A DNA stretch of 64,000 nt, from the NCBI GenBank assembly GCA_023935145.1, contig CM043697.1, forward strand, positions 47,902,001-47,966,000. The letters are read 5' to 3'. Positions 53,426-62,902 of the stretch are shown here, in pieces. Made by a program: the position numbers and the translations under genes. Position 1 is the stretch's first letter. Each line of letters opens with the position of its first letter. The notes beneath the pieces are model-generated. The model made no database searches. It was not told the DNA's origin and saw only the letters and a list, made by a program, of their open reading frames with translations. Source of the stretch: Bretschneidera sinensis. Its lineage: Eukaryota; Streptophyta; Magnoliopsida; Brassicales; Akaniaceae.

Positions 53426-54164
53426 GCAGAGGTACCATCCAGAGATGGTAATTTATTTATTTTTATTTATTTTAGAGATTATATTTTATATGTAAAATTT
53501 TGAAATCTAATTGTTAAAATTTTGAAATCTAATTGTGAACTCATCATAACGACGCAATGGAAGCATGATGGGCCTATAAACTCTGGGTCCCAAAATTGAA
53601 ATCTGGATCTAATACTAAAATAAGAAATAATAATATTAATTCAAACAAAATTATAAAAATAATTTTCAAAACTGGAAGGTCAATTATAAATCAAGCAACA
53701 AGAGCACGATATCAAGGAAAAAAACCAGATAGAGATAATCAAGAAAGATATGCAAAATAAAAAATAAATCAAATTTGAAATTGGCTTAGGCAAGATGTTC
53801 AAGCTAAATTTGGATAGAAGCTAGCCCGATTGACTGTTGTGGCTGCGGATCTGTATCATGATTGTTGAATACCCGGTTTGGATTTGGCAACTATTACGAT
53901 CGTTGCACTAGTGACCAACACATGAATTTTGTTGCAAACTTGATTGTGGACCTGGAAGTTATCATGGCCGAATCAGATCACATGTCAAATTTTTGATAAA
54001 GAACTGAGCTCTAATCAGATCAGTAATTTACCATAAAATCAAAAAAAAAATGCCATTTAATTGTTTTTTTGGTAAATTACCAACTGACCAGAGTTCATCT
54101 TCAGTTGGTATTTTCCTGTGTAAACTTTGTACTATGTAAATCACTATATATAGTGTTTTGTGCT

Positions 54165-54317
54165 GAACATTTATGGTAGGATATCAACATGGTCTTTAAT
54201 CATAATCTATCAATATGAGGTAACTCAATTAAAGCTATTAGATATAGAATCTTCACATTTATGGTAGAATATCAACATGGTTTTTAATCGTAATCTATCA
54301 ATATGAGGCAACTCAGT
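54165..54317 (+). repeat. Direct repeat of about 60 bases
   Basis: Copies start at about 54167 and 54257, sharing ATTTATGGTAG, ATATCAACATGGT, TTTAATC, TAATCTATCAATATGAGG and AACTCA with few differences. Confidence 0.85.
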
Positions 54318-54935
54318 CTGAACATTTTTATATTTTAAACTAAATTTTATGAAATTAAAGATAATTTTATTTTGAGAAGAAACATTGAAAATCTCCACTA
54401 GTAAAATATATTATAAAACATCTCTACACATGAAAGTAAGAAAGAAAAAGAAAAAGAATTGGAGTAAAATTTCATGCACAAAAAAAATATTTGATATTCA
54501 CAAATTCAAATCTAAAGGCTTGATATTTCTACAAAGTAGCACTTTTGTTTTGAGAATTTTCATTATTATAATTGTTTATAATGCTAATTTAGTGATTCAA
54601 GTTTTTTCCTTTGTTATCACAAGCAAGTAACATGTAATTTTGAGCATTCCATGTACGCATAGCATGTAATTGATCTACTAAAAAAACAATCAAGAAAAGA
54701 AAGAAGAAAAAGAAAAAAATGACAATTATGTAGAAGGCTTGCTATAGTTAAATTAATCATAGAAGCGTGTTGATGGAAAATTCGAGTTGAAGAGAATAAT
54801 GATTGAATGTGTTTTTGGATGATATATATACTAAAACAATTGTTATACACGTGCTGGCTAAAATATGGGCATTTATGCCTTTATCTAGTTTTTTCATATA
54901 TGTTTTTCCACTAACATCGGATGATTTGATAATGA

Positions 54936-54938
<3 letters not shown>

Positions 54939-54983
<45 letters not shown>
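54939..54983. repeat. (TG)n(TA)n(TG)n microsatellite
   Basis: A GTGTGT run, about 16 TA units, then a GTGTGTGTG run. Confidence 0.95.
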
Positions 54984-54984
<1 letters not shown>

Positions 54985-55079
54985 AATTTTACTCAAATCT
55001 TAATAATATTTTTACAATTTTCTCTAATATTATTCTCATTTACTTTTGTAAGACACTAATTTTCATTTAATTATTTGTT

Positions 55080-55318
55080 GTTAAAAGTGTCGGTGGTAGC
55101 TTAGACTTTCGAGTATAGAAAAACATATTGCAACAGAGTACATATGTTATAAAAGATAGCTACAGTCTATAGAACATTGGAGAAATTTAAAACAAACAGT
55201 TTCTAATTTAGATATTTTTCGTATTGTTATTAGCAACGACCCATTTTAACTGAGCATATGGATTTTTTTACTTTGCACGATATCTTGTTTCCAAGTGTAT
55301 TCTAAGAGAGGATACTTA
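55080..55318 (+). repeat. Dispersed repeat, copy 2
   Basis: Partner of 53213-53425; see that entry for the shared words. Confidence 0.6.
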
Positions 55319-55849
55319 AAAGATGTTTAAGTAAAACTATTGCAAGCAAGTTTTTAATTTTTTTCTTTTTCCTTTGCCCTCTGTGGCCCTTTTTTCAAGT
55401 GGAATTATACGTAATCAACTCTATTTTTAATATCTTTTTTCTCCCTATGTTATCTTTTAAATTACAAAAGTGCCACCATGGTCTATAAAATTTAAACCAT
55501 GATTATTTGGTGAGCTCTTTCTATATCAAACCATATTTGTTTCCTTCATGTGCTATTTTTTACCTTTTGTGTTTTCCAATTAACAAAATACTTAGAATTA
55601 GGGGTGAGCATAGAACCTGGTTGACTCGACCCAAACTGATACAATGGGTTGGGTTAGGTTGGGTCATGGGTTCAAAATTTTCAAACCGACCCAAACCGGT
55701 AATCCGGTCAAATATATAATTAAATTATATTTATTACATATAAAATTGTGTTTAAATAATTATAGTATAATGAATGAGTAAAATTATATATAGCACAGTC
55801 CAAATCCAAACAGCCAAACAGGGCATAGCTTGTTGTAATTAGATAATAA

Positions 55850-56026
55850 AATGATGGGTATTTTGGGAAAAAGAAATTACAATTCACTAAACCTAACCTC
55901 TTTGATTGAGAATTTCAGTCTCCTCATTATCTCTTTCTTCGTTTCTTTGTGGGGCTATCGTTTTCTCTTGAAAGAAACCCAGGTGGCGAATGTGAAGTTT
56001 GGTGAGAGAAAGCCAGAAAGGTATGC
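55850..56026 (+). other. Exon-like segment in the hAT element, before a GTATGC 5' splice-like site
   Basis: A transition from AT-rich to a TCTCC/CTTTCTTC pyrimidine-rich stretch (like a 5' UTR), preceded by AAACCTAACC (telo-box-like), and ending AGAAAG|GTATGC at about 56020. It may be the captured 5' exon of the eS1 gene or of another gene. The reading frame (VANVKFGERKPE) is not one I recognise. Confidence 0.3.
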
Positions 56027-56906
56027 AGTACTATGCAGTCTTCCTTTTCCTTAGAAGGTGCTGGCCTGGTTTTCCACTTTTTCTTTTCCTCTTACACTTT
56101 TACTTTTTGAAAACAAACAGTATCAAGTTTGGAACCAATGTTTTAATTTCTCAGAAGGTTGAATTCTTTACTTGTTTATGAGCTCTTGCTTTACTTGTAT
56201 TGTAAATTGATTGGTTTGAATATATGTAAACCACAAATTAGATTGAATTGTTTGTATTTTGTTTCTAAAAAATATTTATATTCTGGGTTTTCATATATTA
56301 TCCAGTTTGTATCATGATGAAAGGTTGAATTCTTTTTTGCTTTCCCAGTTGTGGTAGAAGAGAAAATTAAAATTTATTTCAAATCTCAAGTTTCAAAATG
56401 AGAAATAAACTTTATCAGAGATAGTAATAGCTGTAGGGGTAGTCTGTAGACTGTAGAATTCTTCTGTTTGCCATGTACTAAATGGTAAACTATTAATCAA
56501 TAAAAACTAAATGGTAGACCTTTTTTTTAATTAATTGTGATTTTATCATTTTCTTCACCCTGCCTTAGCAACCAGTGTGCTGGGTATATTTTCTTATACT
56601 GTTCTATGTTATGATATTTATTATTTAATGTGTATAAATTTTTTCTTGACCTTATAATGATAAACTTCATTATTTTGACAAATTGCTTCTCAACGAGATT
56701 TTCAGAAAATTTGTTGAGTAGTTGTCGTCTATATCATTTTGCTGCATCTCACTTGCGTACTTTGTGTGAGGAGGACGCTAGACTGTGAACCTTTACCTTA
56801 AATCTTGCATGCTATTGTGTTTTTGTTGAAACAATTTGAAGTCTGCATAGGATGTATTTTAGGCTATATTGATGCATAGAAATAATATTTTCATGGTTTC
56901 TGACAG

Positions 56907-57044
56907 ATTGCTTCTGAAGGACTCAAACATCGAGTCTTTGAGGTTTCACTGGCTGACCTCCAAGGTGATGAAGACCATGCTTACAGAAAGATCATATTGA
57001 GAGCTGGAGATGTTCAAGGGAGAAATGTTTTGACAAATTTCTGG
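56907..57044 (+). pseudogene. RPS3A: Captured exon of cytosolic ribosomal protein eS1 (RPS3a)
   Basis: eS1 is a component of the 40S subunit. The 138-base segment encodes 46 uninterrupted codons: [20 protein letters not shown], then [20 protein letters not shown], then VLTNFW. The family has [20 protein letters not shown] at this place, so two substitutions (Arg to Ile and Glu to Gly) are apparent from memory. It is framed by TTTCTGACAG before and GTATGA after, fitting 3' and 5' splice sites with phase 0 on both sides. The full protein is about 260 residues; no other eS1 exon was found in the element. Not a functional gene by itself. Confidence 0.88.
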
Positions 57045-57532
57045 GTATGATAGATATGGAAAATTTCATTTGGTTCCCCTATAATTTTGTCTAAACTGTA
57101 TTCTCAAGTGACAATCTTTTATCTTTATGGTTTTTGAAATTGAAATCTGAAATTTCTTATTTATAATAAACTTGTTTATCATGTCTAAGTCTTATATCGA
57201 TAATATGATGACGTTATTGCATCTATTACAGAGTTTATATAAAGCTGATGCACACAACTTTTACTTGCAATATGTATGGATTTAGTTTTGGATTTAGTAT
57301 AATATTTTTTTTGTTATGTAATATGTATGATTTAATTTTTTAGTAGAAAAAATATCTCAACCCAGTGACTCAAACCGACCCAAACCGATTAGAATGGGTT
57401 GGATTGAGTTGAGATTTGATGGGTTCATGGGTTAGGTTGGATTGAGATTTTTCCAACCCGGTATGAATGGGTTGGCTTGAATTTTTAAGCTAAACCGACC
57501 CAAACCGACCCATGCTCATCCCTACTTAGAAT

Positions 57533-58420
57533 TGACACATCAAATGCATGAACAATGAGATCTAGTGAAATTGATACATCTGATGCATGACTATTAGCTA
57601 GCTTAAAAGCAATTTTGGAATGGAATCTATTTCACTTTAATAACCTATGAACATTTTAAATTTTCAACGTAAATACTTATATATATATATATTTTTTTTT
57701 ACAATAAAATCAGTATTATTATTGATTTGTTGCACAACTCTACTTCAGATTTTGTTTCCATTCAATTCAATACAAGGGAAGTTTGTATACTTATATTTGA
57801 GACTTCAATGGTAAGGATAGTTGGAAAAGTGGCTACTAATAGAGGTTTCAAATTTTATTTGGCCTAACTTAATCCAAATCCAACCTGAGCCCAAAAACAA
57901 CATTAAGATAATATGACTTGAATTCGACCCAAAACCTGAATAATCCAAACCAAAAGGGACTCCAACCCAAAATGGTAGCATTTTTTAAAATAAATTAAAA
58001 AAATTATTTTCTCATTAAACTGAGGTGATAATTGACTAGTTATCAAGAAAAATAAATTATATCATAATTAATTATTGAATTTTTTATCAACTAGTCAGCT
58101 ACACATTTATAATATAAGGGGTTCTTTGAATTTTCAAGACTTTTATAGGTTTCTTTGTTGGTGCACAATAATGATGTTGATTTGGTGTTTCAAATTTTGA
58201 AAGAAAAAAAGCTTGTGTTTGTGTAAATGTGCATGGTTCAACAATCTTTTAACATGTTAAGCTAGCTTAGCTTCAAATAAAAAATAGAGTGTACTTTGCT
58301 TATCACTCTGTAAAACAATTTTTTTCTTAGCTATATGCTTAACATGTTTTAAGAGTTTCACATGATTACATAAACATATGTCAGTAGACGACCAATGCAT
58401 TCGTTCAAAACAACATGGAG
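57533..58420. other. Intergenic DNA
   Basis: AT-rich. It starts with a short imperfect repeat (ATTGACACATCAAATGCATGA and ATTGATACATCTGATGCATGA, about 57531 and 57569). 57840-57970 is a degraded segment of the GACCCAAACC type like the hAT ends. No gene seen. Confidence 0.6.
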
Positions 58421-58612
58421 TGTAATACCAGTGTTCTTAAAGTAAGTAAAAGAAGTAATTTGATAGATATTATATGGAATTAAAATATTATATATATATA
58501 TATGAAAGATTTACTATTGAGTGAAATAATTCTTTTGAAAAAAAGGCTGGACCATTATTGTCATAAAGAGAAGGAAAAAAAAGAGAGAGAAAGACACTTG
58601 GACGTCTAATTG
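58421..58612 (+). repeat. 5' LTR fragment of chromovirus F
   Basis: TGTAATACCAGTGTTCTTAA to about GACGTCTAATTGTC, matching 61619-61812 of the 3' LTR, including the (TA)n at 58487-58502. It is cut off at about 58612 by the deletion. Confidence 0.88.
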
Positions 58613-58622
58613 TCTTATTTCT

Positions 58623-59480
58623 ACCCTGACTGCTAGTAGATGGTTGAAGAAGGGTTGTGAGGGGTATTTGGGGTATATCGTGGATTCTAGAAAGGAGATT
58701 AGGAAGTTAGAAGACATCTTAGTAGTGAAATATGTTTTTGATGTGTTCCTTGAAGAGTTATCTACTTTACCTCCCAACAAGGAGATTGAGTTTTCTATTG
58801 AGGTGGTTCTAGGATCAGCACCCATATCTATAGCACCTTATAGAATGGCATCAACTAAGTTAAGAGAATTGAAAGTTCAGCTTCAAAAGTTGCTAGATGA
58901 ATAGTTTATTCGACCTAGTATGTCACCTTGGGGAGCTCCTGTGTTGTTTGTGAAGAAGAATGATAGAACGATAAGGTTATGTATTGATTATAGACAGTTG
59001 AATAAGATCACCATCAAGAATAAATATACTTTGCCCAGAATAAATGATTTATTCGAGCAATTACAAGGGGCTAGGGTGTTTTCTAAGATAGATTTGAGAT
59101 CGGGTTATCAACAGTTGAGGATAAAGGAGGGAGACGTGCCTAAGACTGCTTTTAGGACACGTTATGGCCATCATGAGTTCCTTGTAATGCCATTTAGGTT
59201 GATTAATGCTCCTAAAGCATTTATGGATCTAATGAATTAGGTGTTTAAACCAGTCTTGGATAGATTTGTGATTGTATTTATTGATAATATTCTGGTATAT
59301 TCTAAGAATGAAGAGGAGCATAAGAAACATTTAGAGATAGTGTTGGAAATTTTGAGGAGAGAGAAATTGTATGCAAAGTTCTCTAAGTGTGAATTTTAGT
59401 TGAGTGAAATATCTTTCTTCGGGCATGTTGTGTCAGGAGATGGTGTAGTAGTTGACCCACAGAAAGTATAGGCAGTGTTG
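58623..59480 (+). pseudogene. Reverse transcriptase of chromovirus F
   Basis: ELSTLPPNKEIEFSIEVVLG and PYRMASTKLRELKVQLQKLL open the domain; a TAG follows, then [40 protein letters not shown] and [20 protein letters not shown] (family FGLTNAP). After another stop the catalytic motif is FIDNILVYS, where the second Asp of F-I-D-D is Asn, so it would be inactive. Then AKFSKCEF and FFGHVVSGDGVVVDPQKV. At least four stops. Confidence 0.88.
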
Positions 59481-59499
59481 AATTGGGAAAGACCCACTA

Positions 59500-60040
59500 G
59501 CGTGCCTGAAATTAGAAGTCTTTATGAGTTTTGTTGGTTATTATAGGAGATTTATCCATAATTTTTCTATTATTGTTGGCCTATTGACCAGGAAGGAAGT
59601 GAAGTTTTTGTGGTCAGAAGAATGTGAGAGGAGTTTCCAACTGTTGAAAGAGAAATTGATGACTGCTCCGATATTAGTGCTTCCTTCTGGTGATGAAGGT
59701 TTGTGGTATATAGTGATGCAACATGGAAGAGTTATAGCTTCTGCTTCTAGGAAATTGAAGAACCATGAGAGAAACTACTTGACCCATAATTTAGAATTAG
59801 CTGCTCTAATTTTTGTTTTAAAAATTTGGAGACATCATCTGTATGGAGCGACTTGTGAAATTTTTACTGATCATAAAAGTTTAACGAATTTACCTACCTA
59901 GAAAAAGTTGAATTTTAGGCAGAAGAGATGGATGGAGTTGATTAATGACTATGACTGTATAATTCATTATCATCCAAGGAAGGCTCATGTAGTAGCTGAT
60001 GCATTGAGTAGAAAGTTTACAGGAAAATTAGCTGCTATTG
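59500..60040 (+). pseudogene. RNase H of chromovirus F
   Basis: VGYYRRFIHNFSIIVGLLT and FLWSEECERSFQLLKEKLMT lead in. The segment that should hold YSDASxxGLG is deleted (SGDEGLWYIVMQHGRVIASA). Then SRKLKNHERNYLTHNLELAA (Glu), ALIFVLKIWRHHLYGATCEI, FTDHKSLTNL (Asp) and [10 protein letters not shown] follow. Missing the first catalytic Asp; one stop at about 59900. Confidence 0.87.
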
Positions 60041-61219
60041 GGAGTCATGATATTAGCTTGATGGTAAAACTGAGAGAAATGAGGATGCAGTTGAGTATTA
60101 GTGATATAGGCGTATTGATGGAAAATATGGTGGTACAATCTTCTATTATTGGTTGCTTGTACAGATGCAAAGTAAAGATGAAGAGACAGAGAAGATCAAA
60201 CAGGAAATATTGAGTGGGAAACCGACTGAGTTTAGAATTAGAGAAAATGGTATGGTGATATTGAGACATAGAGTTTGTGTTCCCAATGATGTTGAGATGA
60301 GAAAGGAGATAGTAAGAGAGGCTCATGATTTTGTGTATTTTATACACCCAGGTAATAATAAGATGTACAGGGGGTTGAGACAGAATAATTGGTGGTTAGG
60401 AATGAAGAATGATGTAGCTGAGTATATTTCTAGATGTTTGATTTGTCAACAAGCAAAATCTGAAAATAGACATCCAACAGGTTTATTACAGCCTCTTTCG
60501 GTACTTGAATGACTATGGGACAATGTGAGCATGGATTTTGTTTCTGGTTTTCCTCGTACCTAGAGAGGTCATGATGTTGTATGGGTTATAGTGGATAGAT
60601 TTTCTAAGTCTTCGCATTTCCTTCCTATTAAAACTACTTGGAGTCCTGAAAAGTTGGCTGAATTATATGTAGTAGAGATTGTGAGATTATATGGAATACC
60701 TTTGAGCATTGTATCAGATAGAGATTCAAGATTTACTTCTAGATTTTTTAGGAGTTTTTAGGAAGCTATGGGTACATAGTTGCAGTTTAGTACAACTTTT
60801 CATCCCAAAACAGATGGGCAAATAGAGAGAATCATCAAAATACTAGAAGATATGTTGAGGGCAAGTGTATTGAGTTTTTCAATGAGCTAGGTTGCTTATT
60901 TACCTTTGATCGAGTTTATATACAATAATCAGTATCAAACTAGTATTGGAATGGCACCATTTCAGGCTTTATATGGTAGAAGGTGAAGAAGTCTAATATG
61001 CTGGGAAATAGATGGAGAAAGAAAGACATTTGGTCAAAAAATGATAGATTTGACTATTGAAAGGATCAAACTGGTTAGAGAGAACTTTAGAGCAACACAG
61101 AACAGACAAAAGGGATATGCTGATAATGGAAGACGACCTCTTTAGTTTCAGGTTAGTGACTGGGTGTTTTTGAAGATATCTCCGTGGAAGGGTGTATTGA
61201 GTTTAAAAAGAAATGAAAG
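60041..61219 (+). pseudogene. Integrase of chromovirus F
   Basis: The zinc domain has AHDFVYFIHPGNNKMYRGLR and CLICQQAKSENRHPTG. The DDE core: NVSMDFVSGFPRT (D), [17 protein letters not shown] (D), FHPKTDGQIERIIKILEDML (E). The C-terminal part has YNNQYQTSIGMAPFQALYGR and later VFLKISPWKGV. Stops at about 60510, 60560, 60762 and 60888 and more. Confidence 0.87.
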
Positions 61220-61570
61220 TTGAGTCCGAGATTTGTGGGGCCATATAAGGTGATTGAAAGAGTTGGACTAATAACATATAGATTGGATTTGCCTCCAGAG
61301 TTAAAGAAATTACACAATGTGTTTCATGTTTCACTTTTGAGAAAGTGTTTACATGATGAATCCCATAGTATTTCGAATCAGGCTATAGAATTTCAGGAAG
61401 ATTTGACCTTTATGGAAATACCAATCAGAATTCTAAACAGAAATGAACAAGTCTTGCATAATAAAGTTATTCCTTTGATTCAAGTATTAGGCAAAACAAA
61501 GATTTTGAAGAACTTACTTGGGAGCATGAGGTAAGAATGAGAAAAGAGTACCCCCCAACTTTTTAATGAG
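61220..61570 (+). pseudogene. Integrase C-terminal GPY part and chromodomain of chromovirus F
   Basis: LSPRFVGPYKVIERVG-type GPY segment, HNVFHVSLLRKCLHDESHSI, then a chromodomain start EIPIRILNRNEQVLHNKVIP and LIQVLGKTK; after a one-base frameshift the domain continues EELTWEHEVRMRKEYPP. The family pattern is ATWExExxMxxxYPxLF. A chromodomain in this position is diagnostic of chromoviruses and would target heterochromatin marks. Confidence 0.85.
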
Positions 61571-61618
61571 TTAAGTAAGAAAATTTTAGGACCAAAATTT
61601 TAATAAGGCGGGTAGAAT

Positions 61619-62902
61619 TTTAATACTCATGTTCTTAAAGTAAAGGTAAAGAAGTAATTTGATAGATATTACATGAAATTAAAATTATATATATATATGA
61701 AAGATTTACTATTAAATGAAATAATTCTTTTGAGAAAAAAAAGGTTGGATAGTTGCTGTCACAAGGAGAAGAAAAAAAAAAAGAGAAAGACACCTGGACG
61801 TCTAGGTGTCTAGTTTTTGAAAGTTAAAAAAAAAAAACAGAAAAAAAGAGGTGCACACACCTGGAGCAGACACCTGGAGCTCAGGTATAAATTGCCTAAC
61901 ATGAAATTATGCATGTTGGACAACAAAGAAGAATGGTGCAAATGGTTTGAATATATAAAATTTAGTTTTTCTTTATTTTATATTTTTCTTACCAAATCCT
62001 GTTTGGTTTTCTTCTTTCTTCAATTCAAATTTCTTAGCAAAAATTTATAAAGAAAATTTCTCCAATATTAGAGATAGTACAGCCATTCAATTACAATAGC
62101 AATACTTCATCACATTTGAGATAAATTTTCAATAAGACTCATAATTAAATAATTATATTGTTTGAATTAAGTTATGAAATAGTAAGATTTATAAAAGTTT
62201 ATGATTAGGTGTTGGAGATCAACAATCTCAAGAAATTGCTGAAAGGAGCAGGAAAGACAAGGAAGTGATCCACGGGTAGCTTTAAGAGCTACGTAGATTT
62301 ACTTTTAGTAATTGAAACCAATAAAAATATGAAATTATGATATTTGAATAAATGGGTGAATTACAATTATTTAATGATGTATTTTATGTTATATATAAAA
62401 TTTATTGATTTAATGATTAGGAATTGAAAAGTGTGTTGTATATTAATTATATTAGAATTTATATTTTAAACAGGATGGATGAATGAAAAATATACTGAAA
62501 AGTTTTATGAAATTTCTGAAAATTATGATTGAAAGGTGGATATGATATATGAGGAGATAATTTAATGAATATGATAAAAATAATAATTTTTAGAAAGAGC
62601 TGGATAGTTAAATTGAATGTTTGAATATATGTTGGTTTTCATATTATTGCTCATATGCATGAAGTAAAAGATCAGGAAGGCAGTTGGTCTCCTTGTTTTC
62701 ATATTATTGCTCATATGCATAAAATAAAAGACCAAGAAGATAGCAGGTCTAGCTGAAAATAAAAGACTGAATAGGTAGTTGGTCTAGCTGAAAATAAATG
62801 ACTGGGAAGGCAGCCGGTCTAACTGAAAATAAAAGACCGGGAAGGTCAATCTAGCTGAAAATAAAAGACCAAGAAGGCAGTCGGTCTAGCTGATAATCCT
62901 TG
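61619..62902 (+). repeat. 3' LTR of chromovirus F
   Basis: TTTAATACTCATG (corresponding to the 5' LTR start TGTAATACC) to about 62902, where sequence of fragment G begins. It contains a segment GATCCACGGGTAGCTTTAAG...CTACGTAGATTTACTTTT (62267-62310), a 60-base duplication (62640-62760) and a 35-base minisatellite of hairpin units (62669-62887). It shares structure with solo LTR S. Confidence 0.75.
62669..62887. repeat. 35-bp minisatellite of AGACC...GGTCT hairpin units
   Basis: Six units start at 62669, 62729, 62764, 62799, 62834 and 62866 (the fifth has a 3-base deletion). Each is a 22-base imperfect inverted repeat with arms AGACCxx and xxGGTCT, joined by AGCTGAAAATAAA-like spacers. Solo LTR S carries a looser version at 26365-26520. 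Confidence 0.9.

Larger units (their letters stand above)
52101..55590. other. AT-rich intergenic DNA without recognisable genes
   Basis: No ORF in this stretch resembles a known protein. It contains a dispersed repeat pair (53213-53425 and 55080-55318), a direct repeat (54165-54317), a 22-base tandem duplication of AAATTTTGAAATCTAATTGT at about 53493-53537 and a TA/TG microsatellite. Some older element insertions are likely but not identifiable by eye. Confidence 0.6.
55599..57524 (+). mobile_element. hAT-type nonautonomous transposon carrying a captured eS1 (RPS3a) exon
   Basis: 1926 bp bounded by TAGGGGTGAGCAT (55599) and, inverted, TAGGGATGAGCAT (57524), 12 of 13 identical. The 8-bp duplication CTTAGAAT is perfect (55591-55598 and 57525-57532), as made by hAT transposases. 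Both subterminal regions repeat words like GACCCAAACC and GGGTTGGGTT. There is no hAT transposase ORF. The interior is not transposon-like: it holds an exon of ribosomal protein eS1 with splice-like borders. It is the clearest example of gene capture in the window. Confidence 0.9.
58421..62902 (+). mobile_element. Chromovirus F: degraded Ty3/gypsy (Del/Tekay-like) element
   Basis: A fragment of the 5' LTR (58421-58612) is joined directly to the protease-RT border, followed by RT, RNase H, integrase and a chromodomain, then the 3' LTR from 61619. The rest of the 5' LTR, PBS, gag and protease core are deleted. Many stops. The order and the chromodomain at the integrase C-terminus mark a chromovirus. 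TGGAG precedes the 5' LTR; I could not confirm its partner at the right end because the LTR runs into fragment G. Confidence 0.87.

Noticed and set aside
56907..57044. A functional RPS3a gene
   Set aside because: Only one exon of 46 codons is present; the rest of the protein is missing and the segment is inside a transposon.
62669..62887. Regular 35-base repeat could be taken for a CRISPR array
   Set aside because: The units are near-contiguous with similar spacers, lie in an LTR, and the DNA is from a plant nucleus.
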